Shown: positions 24,317 to 32,524 of the stretch, piece after piece
Layout: each line of letters starts with the position of its first letter
Numbering within the stretch: position 1 is the first letter of the stretch
DNA from: Deltaproteobacteria bacterium
GTDB taxonomy: Bacteria > Desulfobacterota > Syntrophia > Syntrophales > UBA2210
Length of the DNA: 59,792 nt
Assembly: GCA_016933215.1 (NCBI GenBank)
Contig: JAFGBH010000069.1
Location: 1 to 59,792 of the forward strand
Direction: 5' to 3'
Made by a program: the position numbers and the translations under genes
The notes under the pieces: model-generated
What the model was told of the DNA's origin: nothing
The model's database searches: none
The model's input: the letters and a program-made list of their open reading frames with translations, nothing else

Positions 24317-25453
24317 TCAGCTTCCCACAAGTCGTGGGTCCCAGGACAGATCTATAACCAGGGGAGGGTTTGCGGAATTTGCAATAGATTCCCAGGGCAC
24401 GAGCTTGAAATTTTGGTGTTCTCCCTTGGAATTGTTATTATCTTGGGCGACAAAGACACCTTCGGGAAAATCATCGTTCAGAAAGATGTTGACAACATCG
24501 ATACCGTCAGTAGTTGACACAGCATCGATATCGTTTTCCGCTTCTATGGCAAAAGTCGTGACATATTCATTTGTTCCGTCCCGTTCGTATATTACAAAGG
24601 TGCTGTTTCCCTGACTTGAGGCTATCAGATATCCCCCGGCTTTACCGGCATAATAAATGGTAAGGCCCTCCACATCGCTCATGAAATGATTGCCTGTCCT
24701 GTCAACCAGTAAGCGTTCCTCACCATCTCCCGGTTCCGCACCGTACCTCCATATGGCGTCGTTTTCCTCACCGACATAAAGAAGGGCCGCTTCATCATCA
24801 GCCACGCATCCTTCGGCACCACTCCCCACGTCAAAGGTACGTTCCAGCGATGCATCCACCAGACCGCTACCGTTATCGAAAAGTTCCCACTGCTGCACCG
24901 TGCCGTTTGTTGAGGTGACAAAAGAGTAATATTTTCCGCTTATGGGGCTATGGTACATGCATAATCCGTATACGCTGATGCCTGTATCGATTACTCCCAC
25001 CGCAACCGGCTCGAGTTCACCCGTGGCGGTATTGATTGTGTAAATAGCGATGGTATCCTCGCCAAGGTTTGTTGCCGTGACAAGGGCAACATCATCTCCC
25101 CCCAGAGGAAAATTATAGCGAATGTCCACATTATTCATTTTTCCGTCGGCACGATATTGAATTTCCCGTCCCGAAAGATCATAAACGCCGATTCCGCCTC
25201 TCTTATCCGTCCCTACTATAAGAGACTTTGAAAGGTCTGTGGGGTGTATCCATATGCAGAGGTCGTCGGCAGCATCCCCACCGTTGGGTATCGAATCTGT
25301 TTCAACGGTGGCGGTCACAAAAAAGGGTTCATCAAGATAGGCCCCCGATCCATCATTGCTATCGCCGCATCCGCCTAAACAGGTGATAATCATTGCTAGG
25401 GCCGAAAATGCAGCCATTTTTATTGTCCGTCTCATTATTTCTGATCTCATCAT
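24317..25453 (-). CDS. Beta-propeller phytase-like lipoprotein
   Basis: Exported phosphatase of the beta-propeller phytase type, 378 residues. A signal peptide ends at a lipobox (LGGC, Cys29), predicting a membrane-anchored lipoprotein. The family's metal and phosphate motifs are in order: DAADDLCIWIHP (60-71), SLIVGTDKRGG, NNVDIRYNF (107-115), EGCVADDEAALLYVGEE and the late DVVNIFLNDDFPEGVFVAQD. These calcium-dependent enzymes release phosphate from inositol phosphates. AGGAG precedes two adjacent ATG codons, so the start could be 25453 or 25450. It lies among LPS kinase genes, an unusual setting. Confidence 0.85.
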   Translation of the reverse strand: MMRSEIMRRTIKMAAFSALAMIITCLGGCGDSNDGSGAYLDEPFFVTATVETDSIPNGGDAADDLCIWIHPTDLSKSLIVGTDKRGGIGVYDLSGREIQYRADGKMNNVDIRYNFPLGGDDVALVTATNLGEDTIAIYTINTATGELEPVAVGVIDTGISVYGLCMYHSPISGKYYSFVTSTNGTVQQWELFDNGSGLVDASLERTFDVGSGAEGCVADDEAALLYVGEENDAIWRYGAEPGDGEERLLVDRTGNHFMSDVEGLTIYYAGKAGGYLIASSQGNSTFVIYERDGTNEYVTTFAIEAENDIDAVSTTDGIDVVNIFLNDDFPEGVFVAQDNNNSKGEHQNFKLVPWESIANSANPPLVIDLSWDPRLVGS

Positions 25454-25537
25454 TGACTCCTTTTCTCAGAATGAAAACCCTTCTAAATACTATCAATTAT
25501 TACAACTGGTTGCAAAAAAGACAATTCAGACAACAGA

Positions 25538-26542
25538 TCAGAAACAGAGTTTATCGTTGTTGTTTGCCGAATACTCGAACAGATCAATCCATGCTTTTGC
25601 TGGTTCTCGTCCCCGCATGTTGAATTTTATTCTCGCCTTCACAAGAAAATGCAGCGGAAAGAGAGATCGTCCCAGATTCCTGTCAAACCCGGTTTTAATA
25701 CAGTACTCCTCGACGGTTTCTCTTATCAGGCCCGAAAACCAGTTGTTGCCGAAGTATGCTTCACGGACTCACCTCCACCGGTCTTTTGGTCGAACCTTCA
25801 GGTTGTGAATATATTTGGACATGAAATAGAAAAGGTCCAGAAAGGGGAGACTTTCTTCTATGGCCGTCTCCCAGTCAATAACCGTGATACGGTTATCCGG
25901 ATTCACGAATATGTTTGTCGCCGAATAATCTCCGTGGGCGGGTACGACAACGGGACTCTCTCCCATCTCTTTCTCTACCTCTTCTAGAATTGATGAGAGT
26001 TTCTCGTTTTTTGGATTCGATTCTTCAAAGGTTTCATAGAACGAGGCAATGGGCCCCGTCGCCGTCTTTCTGAATTCCTCTGTGCCGATGTGATGTTTCA
26101 TGACTTTGTTAAAGGGAGCCGCAAATGTCAGAGCATGATGAAAGGCCTTTTCTATCCCTTCCTTCTGAAAAAAAAGGGTACGATGAGTGCCCATTAAGGT
26201 TAGAAGCCTCGTGCCGTGACAAGCCCCCTGAATGATTGCGCTGTGTCCAGAAATAGCGACATGTTTTATCGGGAGGGGCAGAAAAGGAGCAATCTCATTA
26301 TGAGCTGCCATCATCTCCATAATTCTGTATTCTCTGTCGAGGGAATCATATCTTTCTTCCCTCATTACCTTGATGAAGAGAAGCGGATCTTTTTCTCCTC
26401 CGTTAAAAACAAGAAAATTTATCCTCCCCTCATTCCAGGGGTTCCCTCCCGCCTTGAAGAAGCAAAGCTCAACTCGATTGACTTCGGGCAATCCCAGTTC
26501 ACTTCGGTTTTCATCCAGATATCGTGAGAGTTCCGTAAGCAT
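25538..26542 (-). pseudogene. Aminoglycoside-phosphotransferase-fold kinase interrupted by in-frame TGA
   Basis: The first 257 codons encode an APH/choline-kinase-like protein with the catalytic loop VPAHGDYSATNIFVN and metal-binding VIDWETA. The frame stops at TGA 25771-25769 after RPKDRWR, in the middle of the C-terminal helical lobe. Reading on in the same frame gives 76 more sensible codons (VREAYFGNNW onward) to TGA at 25540-25538, making 334 codons plus a stop. No frameshift is needed. A single nonsense mutation is the simplest explanation; I see no convincing selenocysteine insertion element. A shortened 257-residue product may still be made. The adjacent methyltransferase gene ends one base upstream. 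Confidence 0.75.
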
Positions 26543-26543
26543 C

Positions 26544-27575
26544 TTATTTCCCGGCTGTTATAATAAGGTACGGCGCAAAAAAATCTTCGATGCCCAGTAT
26601 CGAGGCAGTTTTAAAAAACCGATATTCAAAGGCGCCAGTGGTTTTCATAAAATTTTCCCTGTAGTAAGTAAAAATATTTCTGTTCCCCTCGGGCACTATA
26701 TATTTGGGGTTTCTATAGTCGGGCCAGGTAAAATAGAAGATGATGTTTTCGTAGCCCGCCTCGCGAAGCAGCTTCCGGTATCCCCTGATCGTATGCGAGT
26801 AAGTTGTATACGTTTTTCCCCCAGCCACGAACATAATAAACTTTGCAACAACCCGCGGTACGACACCGGCGAGGTAGAGCCCCGTCACATCGCGTTCTCT
26901 GTAAAAGAAGTCCAGACCGTATCTATTCGGGGCGGAAAGGAAAAGGTGTCCCCCCTTCTTCAGAAGACGATAGGTAAGGGTCAGAAGATCCTTCTGAGAT
27001 GCCAGCGGATCTCTTCCCTTTACGAAATTTCCGATATATTCGACCGCGCCGTTCATTGCGATATGATCGAATGATTCTGGGCCAAAGGGGAGAGAGGTAG
27101 GTTCTCCATGTATGGTGGTGATATTTGCGATGCTGTCATTCTTCTTTCGTATCTCGAGAAACATTAAGTCGGAAAGGGAATGATCGAAAGCAAAGACATG
27201 TCGGCACATCCCGGCGGCAGGGATGGAAAGCGATCCCGGACCGCAACCCAGATCGAGCAGTAGGTCGTTTTTGCCGATGGGGAGAAAATAGAGGCCATCA
27301 GCCCTGTTGTTCCGCAAAGCGTCTGAAAACTTCTTTAGATTCTCGGAATTATGCGATGCGAGGTAATCCTCCATTTCAAGCCGTGTCATCTCGGAAATCT
27401 TCTTGAGTAGGGTGTTCTGAATTCCCCCATCTCCGGTCAGGAAATGTCCGGACATAAATGAAAGGATCCCCTTTTTCCTCTCCCAGAGACGGAGACAGTT
27501 CCCGCAGTGAAGGCCCCCCTTTCTTTCTTCGAGCATTTCCATACACTGAGGGCAAAGGAGGTTTATGATTGTCAC
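26544..27575 (-). CDS. SAM-dependent methyltransferase with N-terminal zinc ribbon
   Basis: A 343-residue protein. The N-terminal 30 residues hold two Cys pairs (LCPQCMEML and CGNCLRLW), a Trm112-like zinc ribbon. A class I methyltransferase follows, with LLDLGCGPGSLSIPAA as the AdoMet loop and HIAMNGAVEYIGN as motif IV. The overlap of four bases (ATGA) with the upstream kinase gene suggests coupled synthesis. In this LPS locus it probably methylates a sugar or phosphate group; the acceptor is unknown. Confidence 0.8.
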   Translation of the reverse strand: MTIINLLCPQCMEMLEERKGGLHCGNCLRLWERKKGILSFMSGHFLTGDGGIQNTLLKKISEMTRLEMEDYLASHNSENLKKFSDALRNNRADGLYFLPIGKNDLLLDLGCGPGSLSIPAAGMCRHVFAFDHSLSDLMFLEIRKKNDSIANITTIHGEPTSLPFGPESFDHIAMNGAVEYIGNFVKGRDPLASQKDLLTLTYRLLKKGGHLFLSAPNRYGLDFFYRERDVTGLYLAGVVPRVVAKFIMFVAGGKTYTTYSHTIRGYRKLLREAGYENIIFYFTWPDYRNPKYIVPEGNRNIFTYYRENFMKTTGAFEYRFFKTASILGIEDFFAPYLIITAGK

Positions 27576-28333
27576 TCGATCTCTCCCTTTTTAGTGGGTG
27601 CACCCCTCTTGCTTCGAAGGCATGCACCATAGCTTTCGAGGAAGTAATCCCACTCCTCCGCCGAGACAATGCCTTTCCTGAGAATTTTTTGAAACCTCTC
27701 CAGAGCAATTGTCTCGTACTTACTGGGTGGTCCCTTTATCCTCTCCAGATCGTTGTCGATCCACAAAATTTGCGACGGGGAGTTCCATAGGCAGAGAATA
27801 TTTCCTAGGTGGCTGTCCCGATGAAAAAGGCCCTTGCCGTGTATTGTTGCCAAGTCGTGGGCCGCAGTTTTGAGTAAAAGTTTCCGTGATTGCTTGTCCC
27901 GATGGTGAAGGAGATACTCTTTCCCCGTTACGGCGTCCCTGATATATTCCGATATATAGAGAGATTCGTAGGGACCGAAGGGGGAAAGATTTACTCCTCG
28001 GGCAATCGGTTCAGGGCAGCCAACTCCGATGGAACGGAGAGTGAAGGAGGCCGAAAATTCCCTCGTTGTCTGAGATCTCCCGAGATAGCGTCGTAAGTAA
28101 TCGGCAGCTACCTGAGCCCTGATTTTTTTTGCCGCAATCTTCATATCATATCCTGCGGACGACAAGATGGCGATATCCGAATAATTCTGCGAAAGATCTG
28201 TCCTGTGCAAGGCATTTTTATTTACCAAGAGTATCTTTATCATTTCGGAGTGAGCTGGATTTACCTTAAAAAACCAGCAGTCTGCTCTGTGAAAAAGCGA
28301 TCCGGCATATATGGTGTAGAGTTTCCGCTTCAT
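27572..28333 (-). CDS. LPS core kinase-like protein (Kdo/WaaP kinase family)
   Basis: A 253-residue kinase-fold protein resembling KdkA/WaaP enzymes that phosphorylate Kdo or heptose of the inner core. The catalytic loop is LFHRDSHLGNILCL (HRDxHxxN-like) and the metal-binding Asp appears in LWIDNDLER. The N-terminal lobe is short. It is coupled by ATGA to the methyltransferase gene after it. Phosphorylation of LPS heptose is a reasonable inference, given three heptosyltransferases in the same locus. Confidence 0.72.
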   Translation of the reverse strand: MKRKLYTIYAGSLFHRADCWFFKVNPAHSEMIKILLVNKNALHRTDLSQNYSDIAILSSAGYDMKIAAKKIRAQVAADYLRRYLGRSQTTREFSASFTLRSIGVGCPEPIARGVNLSPFGPYESLYISEYIRDAVTGKEYLLHHRDKQSRKLLLKTAAHDLATIHGKGLFHRDSHLGNILCLWNSPSQILWIDNDLERIKGPPSKYETIALERFQKILRKGIVSAEEWDYFLESYGACLRSKRGAPTKKGEIE

Positions 28334-28367
28334 AAAAAAGCAGTTTTCCTTCCGGGTGCATCCTTAT

Positions 28368-29186
28368 TCAACTCAGGGAGGCGAGAATATCGTAAAGCGT
28401 TGTCTTCTCCGGCGCCCTCTGTTTTTTCCTGCTGTCCCGATAGCGATGAAGTCCCTGGAAGGGCCTCCCCGTTATCCCCTCTCTGATATGATCGTATACC
28501 GCCCCTTCCCGATAGCAGGACCTGAAAAGATTGATGACGGTTTCCCTTCGTTCCGATTCCACATCGTCGGCAATGGATATGAGCATTTTCAGTATCTCAC
28601 GTGCAGCAGATTGTACAATCGGTTCCCAGGGTCTCCCCATCTCGAAGTCACAGTGGCAGACGGCATCACCGGCAAACAAGATATTTCTCGAATTTGCATC
28701 AATATGAAAGAGTCTCACGTCCCCCGACTCGAAAACATGGGTGTGCCGGGTTGAGACTTCTTCAAAGAGGGCTTCCAGTTTTTTCTCTTTTATAGACCAG
28801 GCCATACCTTCATCCTGTATGATTTCCCTAAGGGTTATCCCTTCGATAAAGGTGGTCGTCAGCGTCGTAAGGTTCTCAAGTTCGGAAAAGGGATTCTCTC
28901 GTACTAGGGGAACACAATACCCGTGATTCTTCCAGAGAGCGAGGGTTTCCTCCTCAAATATCTTCCGCTTTCGTGGACTCATGTATTCTACGGGCTGTCT
29001 CATCCCCATAATATCGAGAAATTTTCTTATCTCATAGGTAAGGCGGGGGTGCTTGGGGCCGTAGACCTTGAGAAAGAGATAGGTGTTTTCAAAGGGGATC
29101 TTGAAGGCGGCGTTGGAATGGGTTGAGGCTATTCGGTATGCACCGAATCTCCTCAACATTTCGCCGCTATTGTTTCTGAAAGACAT
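28368..29186 (-). CDS. Second kinase-fold protein of the LPS locus
   Basis: A 272-residue protein with a compact protein-kinase-like fold. The catalytic loop LFHIDANSRNILF (HxDxxxxNxL) and the metal site VCHCDFEMG are recognisable, as is a TFIEGITLREII hinge-like segment. The start ATG 29186 has AGGA about eight bases upstream and overlaps the end of the upstream methyltransferase gene by 20 bases. It may phosphorylate a core sugar. It is distinct enough from the preceding kinase-like protein to act on another site. Confidence 0.65.
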   Translation of the reverse strand: MSFRNNSGEMLRRFGAYRIASTHSNAAFKIPFENTYLFLKVYGPKHPRLTYEIRKFLDIMGMRQPVEYMSPRKRKIFEEETLALWKNHGYCVPLVRENPFSELENLTTLTTTFIEGITLREIIQDEGMAWSIKEKKLEALFEEVSTRHTHVFESGDVRLFHIDANSRNILFAGDAVCHCDFEMGRPWEPIVQSAAREILKMLISIADDVESERRETVINLFRSCYREGAVYDHIREGITGRPFQGLHRYRDSRKKQRAPEKTTLYDILASLS

Positions 29187-29805
29187 AAATAAGGTCCTGG
29201 CTGAAAAGTGTGGGCCGTAGCTTTGCCCTAATCGTTGTTTTGGGTGTCGTAAGTTTGTTGAGCATGAACCCCTCGCCGGTTACCATTCGCTCGAAATCGG
29301 GACCTGTCTGAAAGTTCACATGGGCTCGAGAAATGGGGGGAAACTTCCCGATGAGGAATTTTAAACGGTGATGATAGTAGCAGATATTTGGAACAATACC
29401 CATAAACCATCCTCCTGACGTTATGACATCCCTGACGCGGCTGACAAAGAGGGCGGGATCTTCCATGTGATGGACGATTCTACTTGCGATGACGAGGTCC
29501 ATCTTTTCTGGATAATCGGGAAGACCGTTGTTCATATCCCATATGGTTATATTGTTCGTATCGAAATCGTAGAGTTCAAAGGCCTTTTCTGATATCTCGA
29601 TACCGAAGGTATCATAGTAATCCGAAAGGACACGAAAGACATGACCGGGGCCAACGCCACAGTCGAGGACACGAGCCTTCCTCGTGCCGAGAATCTCTCG
29701 GGCCGTCGTTATGATTTTACGATGGACGTCGGTAAACTGGTAGTGCTTGTCGGCGAACCGGCTTTCCCAGTAATTGTCGTAGTCGGTAACTCCGAACCGT
29801 TTCAT
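29167..29805 (-). CDS. Class I SAM-dependent methyltransferase
   Basis: A 212-residue methyltransferase with the AdoMet-binding loop VLDCGVGPGHVFRVL, the acidic end of strand 2 (FGIEISEKA) and motif IV MDLVIASRIVHHME, the pattern of Methyltransf_11/UbiE-like enzymes. It overlaps the CgeB-like glycosyltransferase gene by ATGA. As a second methyltransferase in the same locus it probably modifies a core or O-chain sugar; the target is not evident. Confidence 0.82.
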   Translation of the reverse strand: MKRFGVTDYDNYWESRFADKHYQFTDVHRKIITTAREILGTRKARVLDCGVGPGHVFRVLSDYYDTFGIEISEKAFELYDFDTNNITIWDMNNGLPDYPEKMDLVIASRIVHHMEDPALFVSRVRDVITSGGWFMGIVPNICYYHHRLKFLIGKFPPISRAHVNFQTGPDFERMVTGEGFMLNKLTTPKTTIRAKLRPTLFSQDLIYVFQKQ

Positions 29806-30812
29806 GTCGTCTCCTGTGAATTTTCCTCGACCCAGTGGAATATCTTTTTCATCTGGTCCTTGTAAGTGTAGTTGCCGAGGATTTTTTTCTGACCCTTCAG
29901 TGCGATTGCTTTTCTCTCATCCTCGTTGTTAAGATAGTATCTGACCTTTTCGATCATTTCATCATTCGAGTCATAAACGTCGCATTCGCGTCCAATATCA
30001 AAGAGAAATTCTATACCCGGTGTCCGTTTGCAGAGGTAGAATCCCCCGCACCCGATAACGGCGAGACTCCTGTTGCTAAGGTATCTTCCCCGAATGGGAA
30101 TGTCGGCGTCCTCGCCGATGAAGACTTTTGTGTGTCCGATTACATCTGCAAAATCTTTCATGTAGACTTCTCTTCCTGCCCACATCCGACCGATACCCCG
30201 AAGGTGATATTTCAGGTTCCTGAAATCGCGTGAGAGATGGGGTCCCCACCACTTAACATCGAAGCCGTTTTTTTTCAAGACGAGGGCACGTTCGCACCTC
30301 TTGTTATAGATAGGGTTTCCCATGGAGCCTATCATTGCTACATCCGCATACCAGTGGCCTTGCGGCACTTTCCCCTTCTGGTCGATTCCGAAAAATTCCG
30401 GTGCGAATCCCTGATGAACCCATTTTACGTTTTGAATACCTTTTTTCCGGAAGTAATCAACGTGGTCTTCCACGTTGGTCATGACAAAGTCCAGGGCCTT
30501 AGCAAAGGGAATCATCCAGTCCTCGAGGGGAACCATGGTAAACCAGAGGATCGTCTTGGTGCCCAGTGACTTGAGCGCTCCGATGAGATCGAGGGTAAGC
30601 TTCTCTCCCTTGAGAACGAAAACATAACCCGGTTTTTCTTCACTTGCGATGCGGATCAAGTCGTCCTCTCTTCCTCCTGCCGTCCGGTAGTCGTATCCCC
30701 GTACCTCGTATCCGAGTTCCTCCATTCCGGCGATCATGTAGCGTCCCGAATTCAAAGGATTGTCAATGGGTCCACAGAAAAGTACTTTCTTGTCTTGATT
30801 TATTCGTGCCAT
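29802..30812 (-). CDS. CgeB-like glycosyltransferase
   Basis: A 336-residue GT-B-like protein related to the spore-maturation CgeB/DUF3880 glycosyltransferases, which in Gram-negatives are found in surface-glycan loci. It begins VLFCGPIDNPLNSGRYM and carries the conserved middle VKWVHQGFAPEFFG and the C-terminal RGRYLSNRSLAVIGCGGFYL segment, close to the sugar-nucleotide site of the family. It precedes the methyltransferase gene with ATGA coupling. Donor and acceptor sugars cannot be inferred. Confidence 0.75.
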   Translation of the reverse strand: MARINQDKKVLFCGPIDNPLNSGRYMIAGMEELGYEVRGYDYRTAGGREDDLIRIASEEKPGYVFVLKGEKLTLDLIGALKSLGTKTILWFTMVPLEDWMIPFAKALDFVMTNVEDHVDYFRKKGIQNVKWVHQGFAPEFFGIDQKGKVPQGHWYADVAMIGSMGNPIYNKRCERALVLKKNGFDVKWWGPHLSRDFRNLKYHLRGIGRMWAGREVYMKDFADVIGHTKVFIGEDADIPIRGRYLSNRSLAVIGCGGFYLCKRTPGIEFLFDIGRECDVYDSNDEMIEKVRYYLNNEDERKAIALKGQKKILGNYTYKDQMKKIFHWVEENSQETT

Positions 30813-30848
30813 CGTGTCCTCTCCAATAGATCAAGATATGTTTCAATT

Positions 30849-31418
30849 TTAATGAGAGAAAAATCTCCTGATAGTCCAGACTATTGACCACCTCGTTGAC
30901 GCATTAGAATTATTAATTAATGTTATGTCCTTGCCGAATACGAAGGGGGGTTCAACAGGTATTGTCGTTTTTTCTTTCTGAATGAGAAATTTTTCAGGTG
31001 CTTTTCTATACCTTTTTCGTAAACGCCTTAAACGTTCACTCTCATTAAGCTCGAGGTATATCATTATATCGGCAAAATCTATAAAGCGACTCGGAATCCA
31101 GTTTGAAAAGAAAACGATTTTTGTATCAATTGAATTTACCATCCCATTAATGGATTTCTTATCATCTTTAATTTTAGTCCACTTTAATTTCCAGAATTTC
31201 GTAGTGTAAATAATATTGTCGTCGATTACGGTTACATCACGTCTATGAAAATTTCCGAAACCGAAACGGATAAAATTTTTTACCAAGTGTGTTTTACCTA
31301 TTCCGGGAAGACCTGCTATCGCAATGACCACCTTATCTTTTACCAGAAGGAGGCTATTTATTTCTTTTAATAATATTTCAAATCCTTGTTTTTCCTTATA
31401 TGTGCCTAAATTTGTCAT
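30849..31418 (-). CDS. Small P-loop NTPase/kinase-like protein, AT-rich
   Basis: A 189-residue protein with Walker A AGLPGIGKTHL near residue 36 and a basic region YLELNESERLRRLRKRYRK that could be the lid of an adenylate-kinase-like enzyme. I do not recognise a specific family. The gene is visibly AT-richer than its neighbours and uses many Ile, Lys and Asn codons, which suggests later acquisition. It lies between two glycosyltransferase genes. A phosphorylating role is possible but unsupported beyond the fold. Confidence 0.6.
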   Translation of the reverse strand: MTNLGTYKEKQGFEILLKEINSLLLVKDKVVIAIAGLPGIGKTHLVKNFIRFGFGNFHRRDVTVIDDNIIYTTKFWKLKWTKIKDDKKSINGMVNSIDTKIVFFSNWIPSRFIDFADIMIYLELNESERLRRLRKRYRKAPEKFLIQKEKTTIPVEPPFVFGKDITLINNSNASTRWSIVWTIRRFFSH

Positions 31419-31444
31419 ATAATCTCATTACTTCATAACATTAT

Positions 31445-32524
31445 TTATGCCTCTAAATTGTTGACAGACTCAATCTTTCTCATCTGTAAATCTATTGCCG
31501 GAATTACTTCTTCAACTGTAAGTTTCTCGAGACAGAGACTCGTCGTTCCTTTATCGTCGCATCCTTTCTTTCTGCAGGGAACACATTCCCAGGATTTCTG
31601 AACGACCATATGTCCTTCACCCCATGGACCCCACCTACGTGGTTCCTGTGGGCCAAAGATTGCAACGACAGGTATTTTTAATGCCGCAGCGATGTGCATA
31701 GGGCCCGAATCGATGCCGACGTAAAGTATAGCATTGGCTATGAGCGCTATGAGCTGTCTCAGTGTAAGCTGGCCTCCAAGATTGATAACAGGGCTGTTTG
31801 CTTTCAGAGAAACCTGTTTTGTAAAATCCATTTCTTCTGCCGTTGGACCACATATCAAAATCGGTCGCACCTTCCAACGGTTAAATAAATAGTCACACAA
31901 CAGAGAACAATCCACTATATTCCACTTTCTGTACTTTGCGTGCAATGTTGGATGGATTACAGCGAATTGTTCATCGAATGAAGCCCCTTCTTTTTCGAAT
32001 ATCTTGCGACACATCAATTCTTCTTCCTTACTCCAGAAAAGTGCTGGAGCTGTCATTATTGAATCGGATTTAAGATGTCTGATCATTTCAAGGTGACGAT
32101 CTACAATATGCAGCCCTTTTTTGGTTTTCACGAGATCAGTGAAAAGAAGGTGCCTGTCAAGTATCTTTATCCTTTTCGGCCTGTAGCCGAGACGCCTCTT
32201 CGCCGCGCTCAGAAAGCTATAGGCGGCTCCTCGGTCATTGTTGGTCAATTCTAATGCAAGATCAAAGCGTAATTTTCTTAGTTTGGCTATCAGACTGAGT
32301 TGTTTTTTCAGGTCGGCGATATGGTTTTTGTCCCTTTCGAGGACGAAAATCCTGTCCACATTGGGATTCTTCACCAGCATGGTTTCGGTACCCTTGTTGA
32401 CTAAGGCCGTTATTGATGCCTGAGGATAAAACTGACGAAGCGATTCGAAGACAGGTGTCGTGAGGACAACGTCTCCCAGGTATCTCAGCTTGATAACCAG
32501 TATCTCTTTTATTTCTTTTTTCAT
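31445..32524 (-). CDS. Glycosyltransferase family 9 protein (heptosyltransferase-like)
   Basis: GT9 enzyme of 359 residues from ATG 32524, chosen because it overlaps the upstream GT4 stop by ATGA; an earlier in-frame codon would extend into that gene. The family marker YVGIDSGPMHIAAAL and a following GPQEPRRWGPWGEG are clear. A Cys set (CVPC...GC...C) near the C-terminus is shared with the two other GT9 proteins in this window. It probably adds a third heptose or another sugar to the core, similar to WaaQ. Part of the gene is AT-rich. Confidence 0.82.
   Translation of the reverse strand: MKKEIKEILVIKLRYLGDVVLTTPVFESLRQFYPQASITALVNKGTETMLVKNPNVDRIFVLERDKNHIADLKKQLSLIAKLRKLRFDLALELTNNDRGAAYSFLSAAKRRLGYRPKRIKILDRHLLFTDLVKTKKGLHIVDRHLEMIRHLKSDSIMTAPALFWSKEEELMCRKIFEKEGASFDEQFAVIHPTLHAKYRKWNIVDCSLLCDYLFNRWKVRPILICGPTAEEMDFTKQVSLKANSPVINLGGQLTLRQLIALIANAILYVGIDSGPMHIAAALKIPVVAIFGPQEPRRWGPWGEGHMVVQKSWECVPCRKKGCDDKGTTSLCLEKLTVEEVIPAIDLQMRKIESVNNLEA

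Noticed and set aside
25750-25775. Selenocysteine codon at the in-frame TGA
   Set aside because: The only stem just after the TGA is GAAG-CATA-CTTC with weak flanks and without the expected apical G/U bases, the protein family is not known to use selenocysteine, and the codon lies in a non-catalytic lobe.
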